Shown piece by piece: positions 13,262 to 20,998 of a stretch of DNA of 23,684 nucleotides. This DNA is from Pseudomonadota bacterium (GTDB lineage: Bacteria; Pseudomonadota; Gammaproteobacteria; Burkholderiales; Thiobacillaceae), in the NCBI GenBank assembly GCA_030836725.1, contig JAUPLV010000009.1, forward strand, positions 1-23,684. Direction: 5' to 3'. The translations under genes and the position numbers were made by a program. Every line of letters starts with the position of its first letter. Position 1 is the first letter of the stretch. The notes under the pieces were generated by a model. The model was not told the origin of the DNA and ran no database searches. It saw nothing but the letters and a program-made list of their open reading frames with translations.

Positions 13262-13275
13262 AACGGGCCGGGCTC
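13251..13275. other. Strong hairpin after the duplicated block
   Basis: A ten-bp perfect stem GAGCCCGGCC/GGCCGGGCTC with loop AAACG. There is no T-tract on either side. Only the left arm was copied in repeat copy 1, so one duplication breakpoint lies at the loop. Confidence 0.6.
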
Positions 13276-13567
13276 GGCAGGGGCAAGCTCGATCAGGCGA
13301 GGGGGATGCGGCGCATTGCCGGATCGCCCAGGGGAGACGCTGAACAATTGCGTCACCGCATGGCGCGAAGCGAGGTGGTTCGAAAGAGGCCAGGTTCGAA
13401 ATAAATCTGGCTGCACCCCAAGCATTCTAATGCCAGAAACCAGATGCTTCATTTCAAGGATGCCCGTTATCCGCCGGTGAGCAGACTTTCGACGAAGATG
13501 CCTCCACAGTCTCTTCAGTCGAATCGAAGTGCCCACCTGACACGCGCCACCCGCTAGAACCCCGGCA
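13276..13567. other. Non-coding stretch before the P-type ATPase gene
   Basis: I see no supportable gene, RNA or terminator here. A short motif CCAGGTTCGAAATAAATCTG at 13390 resembles the CCAGGGTCGGATTGATTTCT of the adjacent repeat block and may be a diverged piece of it. Confidence 0.5.
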
Positions 13568-16279
13568 TCACCTACGCATCGACCGCCGTAGCCATGCCTT
13601 GCGCACTTCCTCCGCGATTCCCATCAGAACGGCCAGTGTCACCGCCAGCAGCCAGACTTCCGCGCCGACAGGCGCTGTGCCGAACAGCCAGTTGCCGGCC
13701 GGGGTATAGACGATGAACAGCAGCAGGAGAACCTCCGCCGCGACGCCGATCAGGATCAGGGGGTTGCCGAGCAGGTCGAAGGAAAGCGCGGATTTGAGCG
13801 GATGGCGACACAGGAAGACGTTCATCACCTGCGTCATCACGATCGCCGCCAGACAGGCGGTGGTCGCCTCCAGGTAGAGCGGCGCGTTTCTGGCCAGGGT
13901 TTCGCCGTATTGCCAGCCGGCGATGTTTAGAACGAAGAAGAACACCGCCATCGCGGCGGCGGCTTCGAGCACGCCCAGGAACAGGTAGGCGCGGGCGATG
14001 AGGTTCCATGACAGCAAGCGTTCGCTGCGCTTGCGCGGCGGCCGCCGCATGACGTCGGGATCGGGTTTTTCCGCGCCAAGCGCCAGCGCGGGCAGCATGT
14101 CGGTGCCAAGGTCGACTGCCAGGATCTGGATAATGGTAAGCGGAAGCGGGATGCGGAACAGCACGAAGGCGAGGTAGGGCACCAGTTCGGGGATATTGGA
14201 CGACAGGATGTAGGTGAGGAACTTGCGCAGGTTGTCGAACACCGCGCGCCCCTCCTCGATGGCCGCGACGATGCTGGCGAAGTTGTCGTCGAGCAGGATC
14301 ATGTCGGCCGCTTCCTTGGCGACGTCGGTGCCGGCCACGCCCATGGCGATGCCGACATCCGCTCGCTTCAGCGCCGGCGCATCGTTGACGCCGTCGCCGG
14401 TGACGGCGACGATCTCGCCCTTTTTCTGCAGCGCCTCGACCAGCTGCATTTTCTGTTCGGCGGCGACGCGGGCGAACAGGATTTCCGGCGCATCCAGCGC
14501 CAGCTGCAACTGCGCCGGGGACAGGCGGCGCAGGTTGTCGCCGGTGATGACGACGGGCGTTGCGGTTTTCAGCAGGCCGATTTCGCGGGCGATGGCCTGG
14601 GCGGTATGCGGGTGGTCGCCGGTGACCATGATGACGCGGATGCCGGCCAAGGCGCAGCGCGCGATGGCCTCCGGCACCTCGGGACGCGGCGGGTCTTCCA
14701 GCCCGACCAGGCCGGACAGGGTCAGGCCGCGCTCCTCCACGGGCCAGCCTGCATCAGGCTGGGCATTTTCAAGCGCACGGTGGGCGAAGGCCAGCACGCG
14801 CAACCCAGTCGCGGCCAGCGCGTCCTGCGCGGCAAGCAGACGTTTTTTTGCGGCCTCGTCGAGCGGCACGACACCGCCCTCGAACTGCACCGAATCGCAA
14901 ACCGCAAGCACGGTTTCCAGCGCGCCCTTGCAGTACAGCATGCGACCCCGCGGCGTTTCGCACAGCACCGACATGCGTTTGCGGTCGGTGTCGAAGGGGA
15001 TCTCGCCCGCGACCGTGAAACCGTCGAGCGCGCCGGCCAGCGGTCGGCCCATGACGGCCAGCGCCACTTCCATCGGGTCGCCCTGCCACTCGTGCCGGCC
15101 GTGATTGTCGATTTCTTTCAGGTTGTGGCAGAGCGCGGCGTTCACGAAGAGTGCGCGGTGATCTCCTGCACGCACTGGATTCGACGCCAGGTCGCTTGCC
15201 GCGAAAAAATCGCCGCCCAGCCACAGGCGCCGCGCCGACATGCGGTTCTGCGTCAGCGTGCCGGTCTTGTCGGAGAGGATCACGGTGGTCGACCCGAGCG
15301 CCTCCACCGCTGGCAGGTGCCGCACCAGCGCATTGCGTTTCGCCATGCGCTGCGTCGCCATCGCCAGCGATAGCGTCACCGTGGGCAGCAGGCCTTCCGG
15401 CACGTTGGCGACGATGATGCCGATGGCGAACAGCAGGTTCTCCCAGAACGGCAGGCCGAGCATCTGGCCGATGATGAAGAACGCGCCGCCGAGTCCGCTG
15501 GCTAGAAACGCCACGATGCGGGACAGCCGCGCGATCTCGCGCTGCAGCGGCGACGTGGCCTCGCCCGCGGTCTGCGTCAGGTGCGCGATGCGGCCGAACT
15601 CGGTGCGCATGCCGGTGGCGTAGACCACCGCGCGCGCCTGCCCCGACACCACCGAGGTGCCGGCCAGGACGATGTTCCTGGCGAAGAGCGGCGACTCCTC
15701 GGCATGCGGCTCGGCGTTGCGCGCCTTGGGCAGCGACTCGCCGGTGATCGTCGCGGCGTTGACGCGCAGGCCGAACGCCTCGACCAGCCGGCAGTCGGCC
15801 GGGACGAAATTGCCTTCCTCCAGCAGCACGATGTCGCCGGGCGCCAGTTCGCTGGCGGGCAACTCCACGATCTCGCCATCGCGGGACGCCATCACCTGCT
15901 GCGGCAGCAACTGACGCAACGCGGCAACCGCGCGCTCGGCGCGGTATTCCTGCCAGAAAGAGAAGACGCCGTTGATCAGGATGACGCCGACGATGGCGAC
16001 GCCCAGCCGCGCCATGCCCTGACCGGGATCGAAGGCTTCGGCGAGAAACGCCAGCGCCGCGCCCAACCACAGGATGATGGCGAAGAAGTGGGTGAACTCG
16101 CGGGCGAAGCGCAGCAGCAGGTGCTCGCGCGCCACCTCCTCGATGTGGTTGGGGCCGAACTCCGCCAGCCGGTGCTGCGCCTCGGCCTGGGTCAGGCCCG
16201 CAGCCGCGGTGTGGAGGCTGGCGAGGGACTGCTCGGCAGTGAGGCTCTGGAGGTGCATGGAATAGGGGGGCGACGGCAT
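13568..16279 (-). CDS. Cation-transporting P-type ATPase (type II, Na+/K+- or Ca2+-ATPase-like)
   Basis: A 903-aa P2-type ATPase of the inner membrane. Visible are the N-terminal cation-ATPase domain (1-75), TM1-2, the actuator TGES at 179-182, the ion-site helix VANVPEGLLPTVTLSL (290-305), the phosphorylated D337 in DKTGTLTQ, KGA at 451, MVTGD at 551-555, the hinge TGDGVNDAP at 627-635, and the C-terminal cation-ATPase domain with six helices. The sequence from PEGL to DKTGTLTQNRM is close to the IIC (Na+/K+-ATPase-like) branch, but the ion cannot be read safely. Two starts are possible, 16279 (MPSPPYS) and 16258 (MHLQSLTAEQ); neither has a Shine-Dalgarno and the second fits the family. It stands alone. 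Confidence 0.95.
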   Translation of the reverse strand: MPSPPYSMHLQSLTAEQSLASLHTAAAGLTQAEAQHRLAEFGPNHIEEVAREHLLLRFAREFTHFFAIILWLGAALAFLAEAFDPGQGMARLGVAIVGVILINGVFSFWQEYRAERAVAALRQLLPQQVMASRDGEIVELPASELAPGDIVLLEEGNFVPADCRLVEAFGLRVNAATITGESLPKARNAEPHAEESPLFARNIVLAGTSVVSGQARAVVYATGMRTEFGRIAHLTQTAGEATSPLQREIARLSRIVAFLASGLGGAFFIIGQMLGLPFWENLLFAIGIIVANVPEGLLPTVTLSLAMATQRMAKRNALVRHLPAVEALGSTTVILSDKTGTLTQNRMSARRLWLGGDFFAASDLASNPVRAGDHRALFVNAALCHNLKEIDNHGRHEWQGDPMEVALAVMGRPLAGALDGFTVAGEIPFDTDRKRMSVLCETPRGRMLYCKGALETVLAVCDSVQFEGGVVPLDEAAKKRLLAAQDALAATGLRVLAFAHRALENAQPDAGWPVEERGLTLSGLVGLEDPPRPEVPEAIARCALAGIRVIMVTGDHPHTAQAIAREIGLLKTATPVVITGDNLRRLSPAQLQLALDAPEILFARVAAEQKMQLVEALQKKGEIVAVTGDGVNDAPALKRADVGIAMGVAGTDVAKEAADMILLDDNFASIVAAIEEGRAVFDNLRKFLTYILSSNIPELVPYLAFVLFRIPLPLTIIQILAVDLGTDMLPALALGAEKPDPDVMRRPPRKRSERLLSWNLIARAYLFLGVLEAAAAMAVFFFVLNIAGWQYGETLARNAPLYLEATTACLAAIVMTQVMNVFLCRHPLKSALSFDLLGNPLILIGVAAEVLLLLFIVYTPAGNWLFGTAPVGAEVWLLAVTLAVLMGIAEEVRKAWLRRSMRR

Positions 16280-16440
16280 CTGCTATTCAGCATAGCGCAG
16301 GGGAACGGGGGCGGCGCGTCTCAGCGTTCTACTTCATTCTGCCAGGCTCATTACGGGCTTGCCGCCCAAGCAGGTTGGCGATCGATGACGCCTGTTTCGC
16401 GAACCGCGACCGCCGTTCCCGGCAAGAGACGGCCCGAATG

Positions 16441-17481
16441 TCATTCAGCCGCGGCGGCGGGGCCGAGACCCTTGAGCCCGCCTGTCAGGACACAAACATC
16501 GAAGCCCCGCTGGGCCAGCAGAAAAGCCGCCGCGGTGCTTCGATACTCGCTCTGGCAAACGACGATGTATTTCTTCTTGGCATCCAGCGTCGTTGCCTTC
16601 ACCCTCAGCAGGTAAAGCGGGATGTTAATGCTATTGCGCAAAGCGCCGGCCCGGTACTCCTCTTCCAGACGGACATCCAGCAACTGTGCGCCCTTCCGCA
16701 GATAGCGCGCGACATCCGCCGCGGCTATCCGATTGACGAGGGGCGCACGCAGCAGCTCGTCGAAATCCTGCTTCGCGAGCCTCATCAGCATGCCGTCGCT
16801 CAACATCGTCACCGAGGCATTGCGCGGCTCGCCTGTAAGCAATGCCTCTTCGCCGAAACCATCGCTCTGCCCGAGCTCCGCAAGGGCCTTGGGTGCGCCG
16901 CCATCGACGGAGCGGTCGACGCGCGCGCGCCCTTCGCGAATCAAATAAAAGAAGTCGCCCTGGTCTCCCTGGCGAACGATGGTCTCTCCAGCCTTGCAAT
17001 GAATAGGCTGGAAACGCTCGAACATGGCATTCAGGGCCGCCGGGGGAACGCTGCGGAAAGCCTGCCTGGAAAGAATGTCCCACATCCAGGTCAGATCGTC
17101 GCAGCCGTCATATTCGAAGACTTCGTACGCGGTCGCCTGATCCCGGCCGACGCAATGTTCAAGCAAGTCCTCATCCAGCCGGGCAATCCTCGTATTCGAT
17201 ATCGCCGCCGCCGTATAGGCGCGAGGAACCGACCTGGAAAGCGCGTAGCGCGCATCGTCTTCGCCGGCCGCCAGTCGGCGCGGGGCCTGGCCTTCAACAT
17301 GGCGGTCGATCTCCCCTTCCAGCAAAAAGCAGACCCGGGTATCCCGGTCGCCCTGCCTGAACAGCACGCTCCCCGGCGGGAAAAACAATTCCTCGACCCG
17401 CGGAGCAAGCTCCTGGAGGGCTTGCGGGGACAGCGTGTTCATGGGCACGAAGCGGCCAAGGGTTTGAACGGTTATCGCCAT
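16441..17481 (-). CDS. Double cyclic-nucleotide-binding domain protein fused to rhodanese
   Basis: A 346-aa predicted cytoplasmic protein. Two cNMP-binding-like beta barrels occur (about 10-115, LFFPPGSVLFRQGDRDTRV...; about 140-240, IHCKAGETIVRQGDQGDFFYLIREGRARV with GFGEEALLTGEPRNASVTM, the phosphate-binding cassette). A C-terminal rhodanese domain follows (about 250-340, LLDVRLEEEYRAGALRNSINIPL) with active-site loop C309-QSEYRS. The second barrel keeps the GE..L..xxRxA pattern; the first is degenerate. The domain order suggests ligand control of a sulfur-transfer or cysteine-redox activity, but this is inference. The upstream region holds the degraded palindromic repeat. Confidence 0.9.
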   Translation of the reverse strand: MAITVQTLGRFVPMNTLSPQALQELAPRVEELFFPPGSVLFRQGDRDTRVCFLLEGEIDRHVEGQAPRRLAAGEDDARYALSRSVPRAYTAAAISNTRIARLDEDLLEHCVGRDQATAYEVFEYDGCDDLTWMWDILSRQAFRSVPPAALNAMFERFQPIHCKAGETIVRQGDQGDFFYLIREGRARVDRSVDGGAPKALAELGQSDGFGEEALLTGEPRNASVTMLSDGMLMRLAKQDFDELLRAPLVNRIAAADVARYLRKGAQLLDVRLEEEYRAGALRNSINIPLYLLRVKATTLDAKKKYIVVCQSEYRSTAAAFLLAQRGFDVCVLTGGLKGLGPAAAAE

Positions 17482-17546
17482 GGGGACAAGATCAGGGCAC
17501 GAGTTCAGGATACCGACTATTTATCACAATTAGAGCGACACCGATC

Positions 17547-17640
17547 AATTCGATAAGGCCGTCCTTGCGAGCGCCATGAGGGCATAAACTGCGCGAGGCA
17601 ATCCAGCCTGTCGATCAGGCGGGCATTCCGGAGGGTCCCG
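17547..17640. repeat. Degraded copy of the 2902-3044 palindromic element
   Basis: CAATTCGATAAGGCCGTCCT, TTGCGAGCGCC, GAGGCAATCCAGCCTGTCGA and TCAGGCGGGCATTCCGGAGG align in order with the left arm and centre of the first element (AAATTCGATATGATCGTCAT, TTGCGAGCGCA, GAAGCAATCCAGCGTATTGA, TTAAGCGGGCATTTCTGGAT). There is a 14-bp insertion after GAGCGC, and the right arm is missing. Confidence 0.7.
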
Positions 17641-17711
17641 CCTGCCGTCGTCGAGCATGGCTGCAAGCAGCCGGCCGGAAGACTGTTTTGCGGGAGCGCC
17701 GGCGAACAAGC

Positions 17712-17796
17712 CTTGAAATATCGTAAAGCGGAACTAGGTTGTAGATGTGGCCGCTGAAGCGGCTTGAGTCCGTAGTCATTACCCGCGATCAAGGAG
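17712..17796 (+). promoter_or_regulatory. hsp20 upstream region: possible promoter, hairpin and SD-sequestering stem
   Basis: CTTGAAA (17712-17718) fits the -35 of sigma-32 or sigma-70, but no convincing -10 follows (TAGGTT after 16 bases is poor). GCCGCTGAAGCGGC (17750-17763) is a perfect 6-bp hairpin. CTTGA (17763-17767) can pair with TCAAG (17789-17793), covering part of the Shine-Dalgarno AAGGAG (17791-17796). This could be a weak RNA thermometer; the ROSE motif itself is not present. Confidence 0.3.
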
Positions 17797-17802
17797 AAAA
17801 AC

Positions 17803-18246
17803 ATGGCGAACATCACACGTTACGACCCCTTCAACCTGACCCGCATCGATCCTTTTGGCGATATCGACGATTTGTTCAAGGGCTTCTTCGTGCGCCCCGC
17901 GCTCCTCGAAGGCCAGCCGCAGATGCAGATCAAGATGGACGTGAAGGAGGATGACAATGCCTATACCGTCCACGCCGATATCCCGGGCGTGAAGAAGGAA
18001 GATATCCACGTCAGCATCGAAGGCAACCAGGTTTCGATCAGCGCCGAAACCAAGATCGAGAAGGAAGAGAAAAAGGGTGAAAAAGTGCTGCGTTCCGAGC
18101 GCTACGTGGGCAAGGTCGCACGCAGCTTCACCCTGGCGCACGATGTGGACGAATCCAAGTCCCAAGCCAAGTACAGCGACGGGGTGCTGGAGCTGACCCT
18201 GCCGAAAAAGGCCGCGAGTTCGGCCAAAAAACTGGCGATCCAGTAA
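17803..18246 (+). CDS. Small heat shock protein Hsp20 (alpha-crystallin family)
   Basis: A 147-aa ATP-independent holdase chaperone of the cytoplasm. The N-terminal arm (RYDPFNLTRIDPFGDIDDLFKG) is followed by the alpha-crystallin domain from about residue 40 (MQIKMDVKEDDNAYTVHADIPGVKKEDI...VSISAE) with the closing signature YSDGVLELTLPKK. The tail ends KKLAIQ, in which LAI can serve as the I/L-x-I/V motif for oligomer assembly. A good Shine-Dalgarno (AAGGAG) lies six bases from the ATG. Monocistronic, with a strong terminator directly after. Confidence 0.96.
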   Translation: MANITRYDPFNLTRIDPFGDIDDLFKGFFVRPALLEGQPQMQIKMDVKEDDNAYTVHADIPGVKKEDIHVSIEGNQVSISAETKIEKEEKKGEKVLRSERYVGKVARSFTLAHDVDESKSQAKYSDGVLELTLPKKAASSAKKLAIQ

Positions 18247-18268
18247 TCGATTCACGCGCGCGGTTTCA

Positions 18269-18299
18269 GGGCGGCGTCCGTATCGGGCGCCGCCCTTTT
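18269..18299 (+). terminator. Rho-independent terminator of hsp20
   Basis: Perfect 8-bp stem GGGCGGCG/CGCCGCCC, 11-base loop, then TTTT. It lies 22 bases after the hsp20 stop. Confidence 0.85.
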
Positions 18300-18411
18300 C
18301 ATTGCAGGCCATTGAACCTGGAAACCGCGGCTTGATGCAGCACGGCGCCATCCGGCTTCAGCCAAGCTAACATTCAGTGCAGCCCCTTCCGTTCCCCGAT
18401 TGGATCGCCCC

Positions 18412-19716
18412 ATGGAAATCCTGCTTCTGGCCGCATTGATCATGCTGAATGGCGTCTTCGCCATGTCGGAAATCGCGCTGGTCACGGCGCGGCGCGCGCG
18501 CCTCCTGCGCCTGGCCGGGCAGGGCAACACGTCGGCCGCGGTGGCGATAACGCTGCACGACGATCCGACACGTTTCCTGTCGACGGTGCAGGTCGGCATC
18601 ACCTCGATCGGCATCCTCAACGGCATCGTCGGCGAGGCTGCGCTGGCCCGGCCGCTGGGGCTGTGGCTGCAAACGCTCGGTGTACCCGCCGAGGCGAGTC
18701 AACTCAGCGCCACCGCGCTGGTGGTGATCATCATCACCTACGCCACGATCGTACTGGGCGAACTGGTGCCCAAGCGCATCGGCCAGTTCAATCCCGAACG
18801 CGTAGCCTGCCGGCTGGCACGGCCGATGCGGTTGCTGGCGCTGCTGATGCGCCCGTTTGTGCGGCTCCTGTCGGTTTCGACCAATGCGGTGCTGCGCCTG
18901 TTGCGCAGCCGCCCGTCAGCCCCTCAGGACATCATCGAGGAAGAAATCCACAGCCTGCTGCAGGAAGGTTCGGATAGCGGCGTGATCGAACGGCAGGAGC
19001 ACGAGATGGTTCGCAACGTGTTCCGCCTCGACGATCGCCCAGTCGAATCGCTGATGACGCCCCGCGCCGACATCGTTTATCTCGATACCACGCTGCCGCT
19101 GGAAGAGAACCTGCGGCGCGTGGCCGTCTCGGAGCACGCGCGCTTTCCGGTCTGCCGGGGCGGGCTCGACGATATCCTGGGCATCCTCAACGCCAAGCAT
19201 CTGCTGAACGCGATGCTGGCCGGCGCTTCCCCCAGCCTGACCGCCTCGCTGCAGCCGGCCGTGTTCATGCCGGAGCGCCTCAGCGGTCTGGACCTGCTGC
19301 AGCAGTTCCGCGCGTCCGACATCCACCTGGTGCTGGTGATCGACGAATACGGCGAGATCAACGGCCTGGCGACACTGCAGGATGTGCTGGAGGCGGTGGC
19401 CGGCGAATTCAAGCCGCGCAGGCAGGAAGAGGCCTGGGCGGTGCGGCGCGAAGACGGCTCATGGCTGCTCGACGGCCTGATCCGCATTCCCGAACTCAAG
19501 GACCGGCTGGGCCTGAAAAGCGTGCCGGAAGAAGACCGGCGCCGCTATCACACGCTGAGCGGAATGGTGATGTGGCTGTCCGGGCAGTTGCCGCGGACGG
19601 GCGATGTGCTGGAGTGGGAAAACTGGCGATTCGAGGTGGTCGACCTCGACGGCAAGCGCATCGACAAGATTCTCGCCACGCCGATTTCCAGCGAGCCCGC
19701 GCTGCCGGTCGAGTAG
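18412..19716 (+). CDS. CNNM/CorC-HlyC family membrane protein (DUF21, CBS pair, CorC_HlyC domain)
   Basis: A 434-aa integral membrane protein. It has an N-terminal DUF21/CNNM domain with about four helices (MEILLLAALIMLNGVFAMSE, GITSIGILNGIVGEAALARP, LVVIIITYATIVLGELVPKR), a cytosolic tandem CBS pair (about 205-325; MTPRADIVYLD, VLVIDEYGEINGLATLQDVL), and a C-terminal CorC_HlyC/transporter-associated domain (about 345-430). The family is linked to Mg2+/Co2+ or other cation efflux and to hemolysin-like annotations. The start at 18412 is preferred over the TTG at 18400 because MEILLLA is the natural start of the first helix. The Shine-Dalgarno is weak. A bidirectional terminator follows. Confidence 0.93.
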   Translation: MEILLLAALIMLNGVFAMSEIALVTARRARLLRLAGQGNTSAAVAITLHDDPTRFLSTVQVGITSIGILNGIVGEAALARPLGLWLQTLGVPAEASQLSATALVVIIITYATIVLGELVPKRIGQFNPERVACRLARPMRLLALLMRPFVRLLSVSTNAVLRLLRSRPSAPQDIIEEEIHSLLQEGSDSGVIERQEHEMVRNVFRLDDRPVESLMTPRADIVYLDTTLPLEENLRRVAVSEHARFPVCRGGLDDILGILNAKHLLNAMLAGASPSLTASLQPAVFMPERLSGLDLLQQFRASDIHLVLVIDEYGEINGLATLQDVLEAVAGEFKPRRQEEAWAVRREDGSWLLDGLIRIPELKDRLGLKSVPEEDRRRYHTLSGMVMWLSGQLPRTGDVLEWENWRFEVVDLDGKRIDKILATPISSEPALPVE

Positions 19717-19737
19717 GGAACTTCCGCCTCCAGGTAA

Positions 19738-19790
19738 GTGCGCCCAGCCGGGCGCACCATAAAAAAACGCCCGCTGAACGGGCGTTTTTT
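19738..19790. terminator. Two hairpins with a bidirectional terminator
   Basis: A first 8-bp hairpin (GTGCGCCC/GGGCGCAC, 19738-19757) is followed by AAAAAACGCCCG-CTGAA-CGGGCGTTTTTT (19762-19790), a textbook intrinsic terminator in both directions. It serves the CNNM gene on plus and the beta-barrel gene on minus, which converge here. Confidence 0.92.
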
Positions 19791-19811
19791 CCAGGCTGGT
19801 TTCGATCAGGA

Positions 19812-20369
19812 TCAGAAATTGATGCCGATCTTGGCGTTGATCAGCCAGTTGTCCGCGCCGCGGATCCCGGGGGCCAGAGTCTTGTCGCGGGTGTCCTGAT
19901 AGCGGGCACCGGCGCCCAGGAACAGCGGGCCGCTGCGGTAGTTCAGGTTGGCGGAGGCCTGCACGCTCCACAGACCTTCGGTCGGACCATTCAGATAGGA
20001 AGCCTTCGCATAGCCGACGCCCGGGCCGACGCCCAGCGTCAGGTTCGGGGCAAGCGTCATGAAGTAGTTGGGGTTCATTTCGAAACTGGTGATCTCGAAG
20101 CCGTTGTCATCATAGGTTCCGATATTGAACTGCTGGCGAATCGCGCCGGTCGGGGGCTGGAACCAGGGGCAGTTAAGGGAGAACTCCAGGCCTTTGTAGG
20201 TGGCGCTATCCGCATTATCCACATCCATCGAGCCGCCAACGGCTGCAAGGGTGAATTCGGGATCCCAGCCATCCTTGAAGGCAGGGCCCATTACCCATCC
20301 TTCGGCCAGGGCTGAGCCCGACAACGCTGCTGCGGTAAGAAAAGTCAGGGTGGAGAGTTTGATTTTCAT
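19812..20369 (-). CDS. Outer-membrane beta-barrel protein (small, OmpW-like size)
   Basis: A 185-aa precursor. A signal peptide MKIKLSTLTFLTAAALSGSA-LA precedes a cleavage site near residue 22 (ALA-EGW). The mature part alternates polar and hydrophobic residues with aromatic belts (FNIGTYDDNGFEITSFEMNP, LGVGPGVGYAKASY, SANLNYRSGPLFLGAGARYQ) and ends in phenylalanine (LINAKIGINF), the usual BAM recognition signal. Family not firmly identified. The start at 20369 is set by AAGGAAAA seven bases upstream; an upstream in-frame ATG at 20438 has no signal peptide context. A strong terminator is shared with the facing gene. Confidence 0.85.
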   Translation of the reverse strand: MKIKLSTLTFLTAAALSGSALAEGWVMGPAFKDGWDPEFTLAAVGGSMDVDNADSATYKGLEFSLNCPWFQPPTGAIRQQFNIGTYDDNGFEITSFEMNPNYFMTLAPNLTLGVGPGVGYAKASYLNGPTEGLWSVQASANLNYRSGPLFLGAGARYQDTRDKTLAPGIRGADNWLINAKIGINF

Positions 20370-20453
20370 CGGGTTTTTCCTTGTGCTGGGTTGAAGGTCA
20401 GTGACAAATTTGTTGCACATTTTAATCGACATGGCCATATGCCGATACGGATT

Positions 20454-20804
20454 TCATCGTTGCGGCGTCATGACCAGTTCGATTTCGACGTAATAACGCA
20501 ACGCATCGGGATTTCCCGAGATATCCGGCAGCGGGTTCCAGTCCTGAGCGGCGACGGTTCTGACGAAGGGCTGGAAGCCCTTGGCCGTGCAGGTCAGCGT
20601 GCCTGGCGCATTTTTGGGCATGCCGTTAACGCTCCCGGGCGCCTTGAACCCGCGCAGCCCGGCCTTGTCCTCGAACGTGCAATCAGCCTGGACGCTGGAG
20701 GCCACCTTCAGATGGCTGTTGGGCAATCGCGAATTGCACGATATGACGCAACACCCGCTGGCCGACACGGCAATGGCCGCCAGTAAAACGACGCTTTTCA
20801 ACAT
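20454..20804 (-). CDS. Small predicted lipoprotein
   Basis: A 116-aa protein with a type II signal peptide: MLKSVVLLAAIAVSASGC with lipobox SASG-C18, so it is probably lipid-anchored. The mature part has further cysteines (C19, C23, C42, C72), perhaps disulfide-bonded in the periplasm. No domain is recognised. The segment ADCTFEDKAGLRGFKAPGSV...LTCTAKGFQPFV looks beta-rich. Start supported by GGAGA five bases upstream. It lies 84 bases upstream of the beta-barrel gene on the same strand, so they may be co-transcribed. Confidence 0.8.
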   Translation of the reverse strand: MLKSVVLLAAIAVSASGCCVISCNSRLPNSHLKVASSVQADCTFEDKAGLRGFKAPGSVNGMPKNAPGTLTCTAKGFQPFVRTVAAQDWNPLPDISGNPDALRYYVEIELVMTPQR

Positions 20805-20954
20805 GTCTTCTCCGTGGTTTTATTTATCGAACCGGGCCATTATGTTCCAAGGTCAAAAGGCCGGCAATAGCCTGCCGCCGCCAGAAAAATGCCTCCATCC
20901 AACCGGAATTGCCAATCGGGAATCCGCTGATCGGCCGGGATCATCGACGCGCCG

Positions 20955-20976
20955 AAAAAGAGCCCACACAGGGCTC
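20955..20976 (-). terminator. Intrinsic terminator after the 20999-22006 gene
   Basis: On the minus strand the stem GAGCCC/GGGCTC with loop TGTGT is followed by TTTTT, 23 bases after the stop. Confidence 0.8.
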
Positions 20977-20998
20977 CTGGCAAGTTGAATCCGACGGA

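Noticed and set aside
7409..13275. Integron integrase gene or attI
   Set aside because: No frame near either end shows tyrosine recombinase motifs, and the right end is a truncated attC.
12868..13480. Repeat-encoded proteins (ERTRKNKKEQ and FLFFLVLSCS types)
   Set aside because: They arise because the 10-bp repeat is open in all frames; no Shine-Dalgarno, no conserved flanking sequence.
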